In this document: positions 33,685 through 41,891 of the stretch, in pieces | Layout of the letters: the number at the start of each line of letters is the position of its first letter | How positions within the stretch are numbered: the first letter of the stretch is position 1 | Source: Bacillus sp. ISL-45 | GTDB taxonomy: Bacteria > Bacillota > Bacilli > Bacillales > Cytobacillaceae | Length of the DNA: 64,000 bases | Assembly (NCBI RefSeq): GCF_018613195.1 | Contig: NZ_JAGGQQ010000005.1 | Location: 401,593 to 465,592, forward strand | Reading direction: 5' to 3' | The notes under the pieces: model-generated | The model's input: the letters and a program-made list of their open reading frames with translations, nothing else | Databases searched by the model: none | What the model was told of the DNA's origin: nothing | Translations under genes and position numbers: made by a program

Positions 33685-34623
33685 TTAATGGTCCGCGCCC
33701 GTACTTCCATGATCGGCAAAGACATATTCCTCAAGAAATTCATCAAGCACCTTCTCATATTGCTCCCGGTTCTCGCTGTACGATTGAGCATGGAGCCCGT
33801 TTTCGGCCATGAATAGCTTCTTTGGCCCTTGTTTCTGTTCAAACAAGGCCTCGGTCATCGATGGCAGGATGAAGTCGTCCTTGCGGCTATGGATGAACAG
33901 GATGGGGTTTTTAATATTTTCGATAACCGCAATCGGAGATACCTGGCTCAATGAATATTTATCACGGATGCGGACGAACATGCTGGCAACCGGCAGCAAT
34001 AGTTTTGGCGGCAAAAACTTGACCTCTTCCTTGATGCGGTAAGCGAGCTGTTCACTGAAGTCAGAGAAAGGGCAATCTGCCACATAGAAGTCCGCTCCAT
34101 CCTTAATCATGCCTGCATAAAGGAGCAGGGTAGCGGCTCCCATGGACTCTCCGTGGATGCCAAGAAGCAAATCGGGACCCTTCTCCTCCCTTAACCAGTC
34201 TACCACCGATTTAAGGTCAAACTTCTCATAATAACCATAGCTGGTGGTCTTCCCGCCGGACTCCCCATGGCGGCGGTGGTCGTAGATAACGGCATTGAAG
34301 CCCCGATTCAAAAATAGGTTCATATATTTTACTGAATTGGTCTTGCTCTGGGTAACTCCATGGGCAATGATGATGTAACGGTTTGTGTCGTGCGGTTCAA
34401 CGAGGACAGCCTTCAATGAGTAGCCAAAGGACGAAGGAATGATGACTTCCGTTTTTGGCAGTGAATCATATTCATCAGGCACCAGATGGCCGGCTTTCGC
34501 TTCTCGGTTGAAAATTTCTTCGTCATCTTTCCTTTTTAGGAACATGACTTTATTAGATATAAAAACCCCGAGCGAGGTCAGGACAAACAAAAAAGAAAAT
34601 AGCACGCGAAACGCTCTTCTCAA
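33685..34623 (-). CDS. yqkD: Alpha/beta hydrolase with N-terminal membrane anchor (YqkD-like)
   Basis: The product has 312 residues when started at TTG 34623, 6 nt after GGAGGG; another TTG lies two codons earlier. A hydrophobic anchor spans about residues 5-25. The hydrolase core shows AHGVTQSKTNSVKYMN, YDHRRHGESGG, the nucleophile in GIHGESMGAATL, the acid in HSRKDDFILP and the base histidine in GLHAQSYSENR. It resembles YqkD and other peptidase S15-like serine hydrolases. Substrate is unknown. Confidence 0.82.
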   Translation of the reverse strand: MRRAFRVLFSFLFVLTSLGVFISNKVMFLKRKDDEEIFNREAKAGHLVPDEYDSLPKTEVIIPSSFGYSLKAVLVEPHDTNRYIIIAHGVTQSKTNSVKYMNLFLNRGFNAVIYDHRRHGESGGKTTSYGYYEKFDLKSVVDWLREEKGPDLLLGIHGESMGAATLLLYAGMIKDGADFYVADCPFSDFSEQLAYRIKEEVKFLPPKLLLPVASMFVRIRDKYSLSQVSPIAVIENIKNPILFIHSRKDDFILPSMTEALFEQKQGPKKLFMAENGLHAQSYSENREQYEKVLDEFLEEYVFADHGSTGADH

Positions 34624-34687
34624 GCTCAACCCTCCGATAATCTGTTTTCTTTATTTTACCATTAGTCTGGATAATACAAACATGAAA

Positions 34688-34710
34688 AAGACCGCCGAAT
34701 AGGCGGTCCA
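34688..34710 (-). terminator. Terminator of the 43-aa gene
   Basis: On the minus strand GACCGCC-TATTC-GGCGGTC is followed by TTTTTC. Confidence 0.85.
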
Positions 34711-34717
34711 CCATAAA

Positions 34718-34849
34718 TTATTGCTCTGAGTTTTGACGCTTTGTCGGGTGGATCGCTTTTTCAAGATCCTCGGCGGCAATCTGCTGTTTTACTGTATCTG
34801 CGTTTGGCTTGCCTTGCTGGCTGTAGCCTTTGTCACGTTTTTGGCTCAT
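34718..34849 (-). CDS. Small basic hydrophilic protein (43 aa)
   Basis: A 43-codon frame starts at ATG 34847-34849 with GGGAG about 9 nt upstream and ends in TAA just before a strong terminator. It begins MSQKRDKGYSQQGKPNADTV and ends TKRQNSEQ, with many charged and glutamine residues and no hydrophobic stretch. I do not recognise a family. Its own ribosome-binding site and terminator argue that it is a real gene. Confidence 0.65.
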   Translation of the reverse strand: MSQKRDKGYSQQGKPNADTVKQQIAAEDLEKAIHPTKRQNSEQ

Positions 34850-34921
34850 GCAACATGCTCCCTTCTTCAAAATTACCTCATCTAATAAGATGGATTTATA
34901 TTCAGGAGCTTATGCAAAAAG

Positions 34922-35824
34922 TTAAACTGTAACAGAATTCAGCTTGAAATAAGTGCTTTCAATTTGCCTTGAGAGATGAGGCTTGACCACCTCAATGGCC
35001 TTGAGCATCATATCAAGGTTGACGCCGGTGTCGATTCCCATCCTGTGAAGCATATAGACGACATCCTCAGTAGCTGCGTTGCCTGCAGCACCAGGGGCGA
35101 ATGGACAGCCGCCAAGCCCGCCGGCTGACGTATCAAAGCGGGTGACACCAGCCTGAAGTGAGGCCAAAATATTCGACAGGGCCAGCTTTCTTGTATCATG
35201 GAAATGCGCAGTCAGCATCACATCCGGGTAAGCATCCTTTAATTTCGAAAATAAGGAATAGGACTCATGGGGTGCAGCCATGCCAATGGTATCGGCGACA
35301 CTCAGTTCATCGACCCCGGCATCAACGAATTCACCGCATAGGGCAAGGACTTCATCTTCGTCAACCTTGCCTTCATATGGGCAATAAAAAGCAGTTGAGA
35401 TGCACGCACGGACAAAATAATCCTTCGACTTAAGCTCAGCAATCAATGGCAGGACCTCGGCAAGGCTTTCGGCAGTCGTTTTATTGATATTTTTCTGGTT
35501 GAAAGTATTGCTGACACCAACGAAGACAGCGACCGCTTTGCACCCCGTCATATAGACGCGTTCAATCCCCTTTTTATTAGGAGCGAGGACGATATTCCTC
35601 GTGTCGCTGTCAAGACAGTCGGCAACGATTTCGGCAGCATCTCCCATCTGCGGAACCCATTTAGGGGAGACGAAGGAAGTAAGCTCCATTTCTTTGATTC
35701 CGGCACCCTTCAATGAATGGATAAATTCTTTTTTCACTTCTGTAGGGACAAAACTCTTTTCATTTTGAAGCCCGTCTCTCGGGCCAACTTCAATTATTTC
35801 AACCTTCTTGGGAAGCTGCAGCAT
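34922..35824 (-). CDS. Hydroxymethylglutaryl-CoA lyase (YngG-like)
   Basis: The product has 300 residues of the DRE-TIM barrel family. EVGPRDGLQNE near residue 12 holds the metal and catalytic residues, AHFHDTRKLALSN the metal histidines, and GGLGGCPFAPGAAGNAATED the HMG-CoA-lyase signature with the catalytic cysteine. It cleaves HMG-CoA into acetoacetate and acetyl-CoA, the last step of leucine degradation. The divergent thiolase and CoA-transferase genes use its acetoacetate product. GAGGAGGGG precedes the ATG at 35824. Confidence 0.92.
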   Translation of the reverse strand: MLQLPKKVEIIEVGPRDGLQNEKSFVPTEVKKEFIHSLKGAGIKEMELTSFVSPKWVPQMGDAAEIVADCLDSDTRNIVLAPNKKGIERVYMTGCKAVAVFVGVSNTFNQKNINKTTAESLAEVLPLIAELKSKDYFVRACISTAFYCPYEGKVDEDEVLALCGEFVDAGVDELSVADTIGMAAPHESYSLFSKLKDAYPDVMLTAHFHDTRKLALSNILASLQAGVTRFDTSAGGLGGCPFAPGAAGNAATEDVVYMLHRMGIDTGVNLDMMLKAIEVVKPHLSRQIESTYFKLNSVTV

Positions 35825-35897
35825 TTGATATACCCCTCCTCTTAAGATATCTTAATTGTAAATAGAATATTTTTAAAAATGCAAGAATAAATAAAAT

Positions 35898-35926
35898 TTT
35901 GATAAAATAAAAGGGATTTTATCAAA
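35898..35926. promoter_or_regulatory. Perfect 11-bp inverted repeat between HMG-CoA lyase and thiolase genes: candidate shared operator
   Basis: TTTGATAAAAT (35898-35908) and ATTTTATCAAA (35916-35926) are perfect inverted repeats 7 bp apart in the 150-bp divergent region. The site does not have a T-run and overlaps a possible -10 (TAAAAT), so a repressor-binding site is more likely than a terminator. The regulator is unknown. Confidence 0.65.
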
Positions 35927-35974
35927 GGCAATAGAAGTAATAAAAAGGTGAGAACTAGAGAAAGGGTGAGAAGT

Positions 35975-37162
35975 TTGAGCAAGACTGAAGCAGTAATCGT
36001 AGCTGCAGTAAGAACGGCTATTGGCAGCTTTAATGGAAGCTTGAAAAATATTTCAGCACCAGATTTAGGTGCCGCAGTAATTAAAGATGCCCTGAAGCAG
36101 GCAGGTGTCCAGCCTGATCAAGTGGATGAAATTATCATGGGGAACGTTCTCCAGGCAGGTGTTGGGCAAAACCCTGCAAGACAGGCAGCGATTAAGGCGG
36201 GCATTCCTGAAAGCGCTTCCTCAATGACCATCAATAAAGTATGTGGATCAGGCTTGAAGGCTGTCCATCTGGCAGCACAGGCGATCATTGCCGGAGATGC
36301 TGAGGTTGTTGTTGCCGGCGGAATGGAGAATATGAGCCAGGCTCCATATTTATTGAAAAACGCGCGTGATGGCTTCAAGATGGGTGATCAGAAGCTCGTG
36401 GACAGCATGATTTCAGACGGTCTGTGGTGTGCGTTCAATGATTATCATATGGGTGTGACGGCAGAAAACCTCTGTTCGAAATATGACATTGGCCGCGGAG
36501 AACAGGACGAATTTGCAGCATCCAGCCAGGAAAAGGCTGTAAAAGCAATTGAAGAAGGCAAGTTCAAGGATGAAATCGTGCCGATTGAAATCCCGCAGCG
36601 AAAAGGTGAACCGGTCGTTTTTGATACTGATGAATACCCGAAAAAAGGCACAACCGCAGAAAAGTTGGGCGGACTGCGTCCTGCATTCAAAAAGGATGGC
36701 AGCGTAACAGCAGGCAACGCTTCAGGAATAAATGACGGAGCAGCTGCTCTCGTTGTCATGAGCCGGTCAAAGGCTGAGGAACTTGGCCTGAAACCGCTTG
36801 TCGTCATCAAGGCAAACGCCAGTGCTGGTGTTGACCCGAGTATCATGGGCATCGGACCGGTTGACGCAGTTAAGAAAGCTTTGAATAAAGCGGGCATGAC
36901 GATGGAAGATATGGAGCTGATCGAGGCGAATGAAGCGTTTGCCGCACAGTCACTCGCCGTTGATCGTGAGCTGAAATTCAACAAGGAAATCCTGAATGTA
37001 AATGGCGGAGCAATAGCGCTAGGCCATCCAATTGGAGCCAGCGGCGCGAGAATCCTTGTTACACTGATCCATGAAATGCAGAGGAGACAAGCGAAGAAAG
37101 GCCTTGCCACACTTTGTATCGGAGGCGGGCAGGGTGTCGCCACGGTAGTGGAACTTGCATAA
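35975..37162 (+). CDS. Acetyl-CoA C-acetyltransferase (thiolase)
   Basis: The product has 395 residues from TTG 35975, 5 nt after AGGGTGA; a GTG at 35948 in the same frame would add 9 residues and lacks good spacing. The acylated cysteine is in [32 protein letters not shown] carries the catalytic histidine and CIGGGQGVA the second cysteine. It interconverts acetoacetyl-CoA and two acetyl-CoA. The downstream scoA-scoB genes supply acetoacetyl-CoA from acetoacetate. Confidence 0.93.
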   Translation: MSKTEAVIVAAVRTAIGSFNGSLKNISAPDLGAAVIKDALKQAGVQPDQVDEIIMGNVLQAGVGQNPARQAAIKAGIPESASSMTINKVCGSGLKAVHLAAQAIIAGDAEVVVAGGMENMSQAPYLLKNARDGFKMGDQKLVDSMISDGLWCAFNDYHMGVTAENLCSKYDIGRGEQDEFAASSQEKAVKAIEEGKFKDEIVPIEIPQRKGEPVVFDTDEYPKKGTTAEKLGGLRPAFKKDGSVTAGNASGINDGAAALVVMSRSKAEELGLKPLVVIKANASAGVDPSIMGIGPVDAVKKALNKAGMTMEDMELIEANEAFAAQSLAVDRELKFNKEILNVNGGAIALGHPIGASGARILVTLIHEMQRRQAKKGLATLCIGGGQGVATVVELA

Positions 37163-37254
37163 AACTATTAATCTTTAATACTGATAAGCAACTCTGGCAG
37201 CCTGTCATTATGGCGGCTGCGCCAGTTCTATCCATAGTTAAAGGGGGAATAACG

Positions 37255-37944
37255 ATGAAAAGAATTTGCACATCCTTTCAAGATGCCGTAGCGGATATCC
37301 ATGATGGCGCAACCCTGATGGTTGGCGGCTTCGGCCTCTGCGGGATTCCTGAAAACGTAATCCTTGCGCTTGTCGAAAAAGGAGTAAGAGACCTGACCGT
37401 CATTTCAAATAACTGCGGTGTTGACGATTGGGGACTGGGCCTGCTGCTGAAAAATAAGCAGATAAAGAAAATGGTAGGTTCCTATGTGGGGGAAAACAAG
37501 GAGTTCGAAAGACAGGTATTATCCGGTGAGATCGAAGTCGAATTGATTCCACAAGGTACGCTGGCGGAAAAAATCAGGGCAGGCGGTGCTGGCATTCCGG
37601 CTTTCTATACACCGGCAGGAGTAGGTACGCCGATTGCTGAGGGCAAAGAAACACGCATGTTCAATGGCAAAGAGTATCTCCTTGAAGAGTCGCTGACAGC
37701 GGATTTCAGCATTGTCAGAGCGTGGAAGGGCGATAAGATGGGCAATCTCGTCTATCATAAAACGGCGAGGAACTTCAATCCGATGATTGCAGCAGCCGGC
37801 AGGGTCACGATTGCCGAAGTTGAAAATCTATATGAAGTGGGAGAATTAGACCCGAACAGCATCCATACACCAAGCATCTATGTCCAGACACTGATTGAGG
37901 GAAATCAGGAAAAGCGGATTGAAAGGCTGACGGTGAGAAGTTAA
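37255..37944 (+). CDS. scoA: Succinyl-CoA:3-oxoacid CoA-transferase subunit A
   Basis: The product has 229 residues from ATG 37255 after AAAGGGGGAAT; the open frame before it only crosses the thiolase end. The CoA-transferase family I alpha signature appears as [15 protein letters not shown], with [16 protein letters not shown] later. With subunit B it moves CoA from succinyl-CoA to acetoacetate. Confidence 0.92.
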   Translation: MKRICTSFQDAVADIHDGATLMVGGFGLCGIPENVILALVEKGVRDLTVISNNCGVDDWGLGLLLKNKQIKKMVGSYVGENKEFERQVLSGEIEVELIPQGTLAEKIRAGGAGIPAFYTPAGVGTPIAEGKETRMFNGKEYLLEESLTADFSIVRAWKGDKMGNLVYHKTARNFNPMIAAAGRVTIAEVENLYEVGELDPNSIHTPSIYVQTLIEGNQEKRIERLTVRS

Positions 37945-37973
37945 CTCTGGCTGAACATGAAAGGAGAAGGCAT

Positions 37974-38642
37974 ATGATTAAAAACAAAGGGAATGTCCGG
38001 GAGAAAATCGCGCGCCGGGCAGAAAAAGAAATCGAAAATGGTTTTTACGTAAACCTTGGAATCGGAATGCCGACACTCGTGGCAAACTTCATTTCTGACG
38101 ACAAGCAGGTTGTCCTTCAGTCTGAAAACGGCTTGCTTGGGATTGGACCTTATCCAGCCGAGGACAGCGTCGATCCAGATTTGATCAACGCAGGCAAAGA
38201 AACGGTTACGGCGATTCCAGGTGCTGCGTATTTTGATTCTGCTGAGTCTTTTGCCATGATCCGCGGAGGACACATCAATATCGCCATCCTGGGCGGAATG
38301 GAAGTCTCGGAAGCTGGCGATCTTGCTAACTGGATGATTCCAGGAAAGATGATCAAAGGCATGGGCGGTGCAATGGACCTTGTCCACGGCGCCCAGAAAA
38401 TCATCGTCATTATGGAGCATGTGAACAAGAGCGGTGAAGCGAAAATCCTTAAAGAGTGCAGCCTGCCATTGACAGGAAAAGGTGTGGTCAACCGGATCAT
38501 CACCGATATGGCGGTCATTGACGTGACGCCTTTCGGGCTGAAGCTTGTTGAAGTAGCATCCGGCTACACAGTCGACGATGTCCTCAAATCAACAGAACCT
38601 GAATTACAGGTAGACGACTCAGTTGTCTTAGACGCATATTGA
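37974..38642 (+). CDS. scoB: Succinyl-CoA:3-oxoacid CoA-transferase subunit B
   Basis: The product has 222 residues. The catalytic glutamate is in [14 protein letters not shown], the standard beta-subunit motif, with [12 protein letters not shown] before it. AAAGGAGAAGG lies just before ATG 37974, 29 bp after scoA. With thiolase upstream this completes acetoacetate activation and cleavage. A terminator follows immediately. Confidence 0.93.
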   Translation: MIKNKGNVREKIARRAEKEIENGFYVNLGIGMPTLVANFISDDKQVVLQSENGLLGIGPYPAEDSVDPDLINAGKETVTAIPGAAYFDSAESFAMIRGGHINIAILGGMEVSEAGDLANWMIPGKMIKGMGGAMDLVHGAQKIIVIMEHVNKSGEAKILKECSLPLTGKGVVNRIITDMAVIDVTPFGLKLVEVASGYTVDDVLKSTEPELQVDDSVVLDAY

Positions 38643-38648
38643 TAAACC

Positions 38649-38679
38649 GGGAACGCCTGATAAAAGGGCGTTCCTTTTT
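38649..38679 (+). terminator. Intrinsic terminator of the thiolase-scoAB operon
   Basis: GGAACGCC and GGGCGTTCC form the stem, followed by TTTTTC. Confidence 0.85.
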
Positions 38680-38772
38680 CTTTAACAGCATTAATCTCAG
38701 AAGAATTTTAATTGTTAGCATCCGATGGTATAATTTCATCAAAACGTTTGTATTAAGTTTATTATTCTTCCT

Positions 38773-38806
38773 CGCGGAAAGCGAAGCGCCCGGAACGAAA
38801 ATCAAC
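38773..38806. repeat. Family A repeat, end fragment
   Basis: CGCGGAAAGCGAAGCGCC followed by CGGAACGAAAATCAAC repeats the right end of the family A copy at 413-446 with two or three differences. The rest of the element is absent. Confidence 0.75.
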
Positions 38807-38883
38807 AGACTCGTTTAGAATCCAAAATAAGGCTCTGAAAATTAAACAAAGTTACCAAAAACCATAGAACCGAGGGATCAACT

Positions 38884-39132
38884 ATGAAAAAGAAACAAAA
38901 ACGCCAGCAGCAAGTAAAGAAAGAGGAAAAGCCGGCAACACTGGGCGATCTCCTGAATCAGGATATCATGCAAAAGCTAAAAGCCCAGCAACAGCAATTA
39001 AAGGAAGAGGAAGAACAGAAAAAGCACGCTGAATCAGAGCGTAAGAAGGAAGAGAAGCGTTTAAGGGAAAAGAATAAATCTTTCGAAGAATTGCTTACTG
39101 AAAGCGACATGGATTGGAAGAAGTTCAAATGA
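38884..39132 (+). CDS. yqkE: YqkE-like DUF3886 protein (82 aa)
   Basis: The product has 82 residues, extremely rich in lysine, glutamate and glutamine, so a long charged helix or coiled coil. It ends in KNKSFEELLTESDMDWKKFK, the conserved DUF3886 tail. Function is unknown. The start MKKKQKRQQQ follows CCGAGGGAT. Its TGA overlaps the ATG of the GrpB-family gene, suggesting coupled translation. Confidence 0.82.
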   Translation: MKKKQKRQQQVKKEEKPATLGDLLNQDIMQKLKAQQQQLKEEEEQKKHAESERKKEEKRLREKNKSFEELLTESDMDWKKFK

Positions 39133-39656
39133 TCCGAAGAAGAGTGGAAGTAGTTCCATACAATCCTGAGTGGAAAACTCTTTTTGGAAAAGAGAAGCAG
39201 GTTCTTGAATCCATCTTTGAACCGGCAAAGATTGAAATACACCATATCGGCAGTACATCAGTTCCCGGACTTAGCGCCAAGCCGATCATAGACATCATGT
39301 TAGCAGCTGATAGCCTTGAACAAGTTGAAATGGCAACAGCTGCCATAGAGGCTGCCGGCTACAAGGCGAAGGGGGAAAATGGCATCCCAGGGAGGCGCTA
39401 TTTTCAAAAACATGATGAAAATGGGATTCGAAAAGTTCATTTGCATTCGTTTGAAAAAGGCAGCCATCAATTATACAGGCATCTTGTTTTCCGTGATTAC
39501 TTAAGGGCTCACCCTCTGCAGGCCAGCAAATACGCTGCTGTAAAAGAAATAGCTGCCCAAAAATATGAATATGATATCGAATCCTACATAGCTGAAAAAT
39601 CTCCGATAGTGAAGGAGCTTGAGCAAAAAGCAATGCAATGGAGGCCAGCAAGATAA
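39129..39656 (+). CDS. GrpB-family (UPF0157) nucleotidyltransferase-like protein
   Basis: The product has 175 residues from ATG 39129, whose ATGA overlaps the yqkE stop. The GrpB hallmark is HHIGSTSVPGLSAKPIIDIM, a nucleotidyltransferase-fold active-site block, and RKVHLHSFEKG and LVFRDYLRAHP follow. Family members are annotated as dephospho-CoA-kinase-related or as nucleotidyltransferases; no activity can be assigned here. A family C repeat begins 5 bp after the stop. Confidence 0.83.
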   Translation: MIRRRVEVVPYNPEWKTLFGKEKQVLESIFEPAKIEIHHIGSTSVPGLSAKPIIDIMLAADSLEQVEMATAAIEAAGYKAKGENGIPGRRYFQKHDENGIRKVHLHSFEKGSHQLYRHLVFRDYLRAHPLQASKYAAVKEIAAQKYEYDIESYIAEKSPIVKELEQKAMQWRPAR

Positions 39657-39660
39657 AGGT

Positions 39661-39807
39661 TTCCGCATTGATTGTTGCTGTCGATCATGGGCTTTTAACT
39701 CTCTAAATAAAAGTATCTGGGCTCTTTTCGAGGAACTCCTGGACATAGAGTACATTTATACTCGTAATACTTTTCGTTGAGAAAATAGCAAGTTTTCGAA
39801 AAGAGTC
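39661..39807. repeat. Family C repeat, full copy
   Basis: It begins TTCCGCATTGATTGTTGCTG, carries GGGCTCTTTTCGAGGA in the middle and ends AGTTTTCGAAAAGAGTC. The layout equals that of the copies at 27561 and (reversed) 59873, with a variable interior. It occupies most of the gap downstream of the GrpB-family gene. Confidence 0.82.
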
Positions 39808-39874
39808 TAAATAACAAACGTTTTGCGTCCTGTGCGAAAGGGCAATAAGGTAAAAAAAGCAAAGGAGCAAAGCC

Positions 39875-40609
39875 TTGTTACTTATAACATTTTTACTCGC
39901 AGCCGGATTCGTATTCATCCATTTATTTTCTAGATTTTTACCTTTCCTCGACAACGTCCCTCGAAGCAGATTGCTTTCAGCTGCAGGAGGCATTTCTGTA
40001 GCCTATGTATTCATCCACCTGCTACCGGAGTTGAATAAACATAACGAGGTCCTTGACAGGAGTATTCAATCAGATGGCTTGAAGTTCTTCGAAAACCATA
40101 CATATATTGTTGCTATGATTGGTTTGGCCATTTTTTATGGGCTGGAACGGATGGTAAAGACCTCAAAGAAAAAACAGCAAAGGGAAAACAATATGGACCG
40201 GGCTTCGAAAGGTGTATTTTGGATCCATATCATTGCATTTTTCCTTTATAACAGTTTAATAGGATATTTACTGCTTCATGGAGAACAGGAAAGGGTAATG
40301 GGACTGGTCTTTTACTTTATTGCACTTGCCGTCCATTTCATCACCAGTGACCATGCGTTGAGGGAAGCGCATAAGGAAATGTATGATCGTGTAGGGAGAT
40401 GGTTGCTTGCTGCCGCGATATTGGCAGGCTGGGCAATCGGCATCACATGGAATGTGAATGAAAACATTATAGCCTTGCTTTTCGCCCTTCTTGCAGGCGG
40501 AGTCATCTTAAATGTAATGAAGGAAGAACTCCCGGAGGAAAGGGAGAGCAACTTCTGGGCCTTTGCCGCTGGATTGGCCGGCTATACACTCTTGCTGATG
40601 CTGGCATAA
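39875..40609 (+). CDS. Polytopic membrane protein, possibly ZIP-transporter-like
   Basis: The product has 244 residues and about eight hydrophobic segments. YVFIHLLPEL early and HFITSDHALREAHKEMYD later place histidines and acidic residues in the helices, and AGGVILNVMKEELPEER near the end is reminiscent of the last metal-site helices of ZIP metal transporters. The similarity is by eye only. TTG 39875 follows AAAGGAG by about 6 nt. It ends at a strong terminator shared with yqkF. Confidence 0.6.
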   Translation: MLLITFLLAAGFVFIHLFSRFLPFLDNVPRSRLLSAAGGISVAYVFIHLLPELNKHNEVLDRSIQSDGLKFFENHTYIVAMIGLAIFYGLERMVKTSKKKQQRENNMDRASKGVFWIHIIAFFLYNSLIGYLLLHGEQERVMGLVFYFIALAVHFITSDHALREAHKEMYDRVGRWLLAAAILAGWAIGITWNVNENIIALLFALLAGGVILNVMKEELPEERESNFWAFAAGLAGYTLLLMLA

Positions 40610-40639
40610 GGTTTTAAAGTGAAAGAGACTTGCAAAACG

Positions 40640-40685
40640 AAAAAAGGAACACTTTCGCATAAAAAAACGAAAGTGTTCCTTTTTT
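40640..40685. terminator. Bidirectional terminator between the membrane protein gene and yqkF
   Basis: AAAAAAGGAACACTTTCG and CGAAAGTGTTCCTTTTTT are perfect inverted repeats, one of the strongest hairpins in the window. Confidence 0.92.
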
Positions 40686-40697
40686 GGTTTCCAGATA

Positions 40698-41609
40698 TTA
40701 TCTGTGCTGGTCGTATTTGTTGGCCTTTGTTATTGACTTAATTAAACTTATCTCTTGAGGAGACAGTGAAGGGGAACCTGCAGCCCTGGCATTTTCCTTG
40801 ATTTGTTCCGGGGTGCTTGCACCTGCGACAACGGAAGCCACTGCAGGGTTGGCTAAGTTATACTGAATGGCGACTTCAGTAAGGGACTTGGATGAGGCGA
40901 GCTTCTCTTTCAGTAAAGGAAGAACTTCTTCCAATTCCTCATAGCTGTAATCAAGATATCCTTTCGAAGCTGCCTTCTCGAGCATTCTGTCACTCAGCAT
41001 GCCTTTAGCGACCGTGCCTCTCGTTACCACACTGATGTTGTGACCATGAAGGAGCGGGAGTGCTTCTTCTTCAGGGCGGCGGTCAAGTATGCTGTATTGC
41101 ATCATGACAGAGACAATGTTTGATTTTTGAGCATATTCACGAATGACATTCGGCCTAATGGACGAAATGCCGTAATACTTAATATAGCCTTCATCTTTCA
41201 ATTCTTCAAAAGCCTCAATAGTTTCGTCAATATTGTCTTCAATTGTCCCTCCGTGCAGCTGATAAAGGTCAATATAATCGGTATTCAGTCTTTTCAAGCT
41301 CTTCTTCACGGCTTCTTTAACGTATGCCTTCGATGGATCCCAGGTCCAGCTGTCTTTCGCGTCGGTCCACCGATTGCCGGCTTTCGTAGCGATGATGACC
41401 TGCTCCCTGGCTTTCTTCAAGGCTTGTCCGACAACCTTTTCATTTTCCCCGAAATCATACAAGTCAGCGGTATCAAAATAGTTGATTCCTTCTTCCAATG
41501 CAGCTTCAATCACCGCCTGTGCTTTCGAGTAATCCGTTCCAAGTGACATACAGCCAAGGCCTATTTCACTGACAAACAAATTAGATGTACCCAGTTTCCG
41601 TCTCTTCAT
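40698..41609 (-). CDS. yqkF: Aldo/keto reductase (YqkF-like)
   Basis: The product has 303 residues of the AKR TIM barrel. FDTADLYDFGENE holds the catalytic Asp and Tyr, IIATKAGNRW the lysine, and YIDLYQLHGG the histidine; the cofactor end NLANPAVASVVAGASTPEQI completes the NADPH site. It reduces carbonyl compounds; substrate unknown. It matches B. subtilis YqkF in position next to mciZ-nudF. Confidence 0.9.
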   Translation of the reverse strand: MKRRKLGTSNLFVSEIGLGCMSLGTDYSKAQAVIEAALEEGINYFDTADLYDFGENEKVVGQALKKAREQVIIATKAGNRWTDAKDSWTWDPSKAYVKEAVKKSLKRLNTDYIDLYQLHGGTIEDNIDETIEAFEELKDEGYIKYYGISSIRPNVIREYAQKSNIVSVMMQYSILDRRPEEEALPLLHGHNISVVTRGTVAKGMLSDRMLEKAASKGYLDYSYEELEEVLPLLKEKLASSKSLTEVAIQYNLANPAVASVVAGASTPEQIKENARAAGSPSLSPQEISLIKSITKANKYDQHR

Positions 41610-41669
41610 AAGAAATCACTCCGATCCAATGTTGGTTTTATTTTAACGAAAGGAACGGAGTGCAATCAA

Positions 41670-41816
41670 CTATTCTGGACGGCGATCCGGCTGATTGACA
41701 GTCTCAACCCAATCTTTTACAAGTTCATGCTTTTTGCCATACTCTTTTAACGTGGTTTTGATTTCCCATACTTTACCGGCTAAAGTGATTCCCTGGCCAT
41801 GGACGTAAATTTTCAT
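41670..41816 (-). CDS. mciZ: MciZ-like FtsZ inhibitor peptide (48 aa)
   Basis: The product has 48 residues beginning MKIYVHGQGITLAGKVWEIK and continuing LKEYGKKHELVKDWVE. This aligns with B. subtilis MciZ through the pattern L.GK.WEI...LKEYG....VKDW. MciZ caps FtsZ filaments in the mother cell during sporulation. The gene lies between yqkF and nudF as in B. subtilis. I chose the ATG at 41816, 7 nt after AAAGGAG; an ATG two codons earlier is too close. It is eight residues longer at the C-terminus than B. subtilis MciZ. Confidence 0.85.
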   Translation of the reverse strand: MKIYVHGQGITLAGKVWEIKTTLKEYGKKHELVKDWVETVNQPDRRPE

Positions 41817-41846
41817 TGGCATACTCCTTTCGGATAAGTATGGTAA

Positions 41847-41854
41847 AATGTATG
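41847..41854 (-). promoter_or_regulatory. Candidate sigma-E -10 element for mciZ
   Basis: On the minus strand the sequence reads CATACATT, a full match to the sigma-E -10 (CATACAnT), 30 bp before the mciZ start. The -35 is weak (around CTAAT, 14 bp upstream). B. subtilis mciZ is known to depend on sigma-E. Confidence 0.5.
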
Positions 41855-41891
41855 AGCATTTGATATCGGATTAGAACAGGAGTGGACATGT

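Noticed and set aside
39875-40609. Confident ZIP zinc transporter call
   Set aside because: The histidine/acidic helix pattern is suggestive only; I could not place the two canonical metal-site helices, so it is listed as ZIP-like at low confidence.
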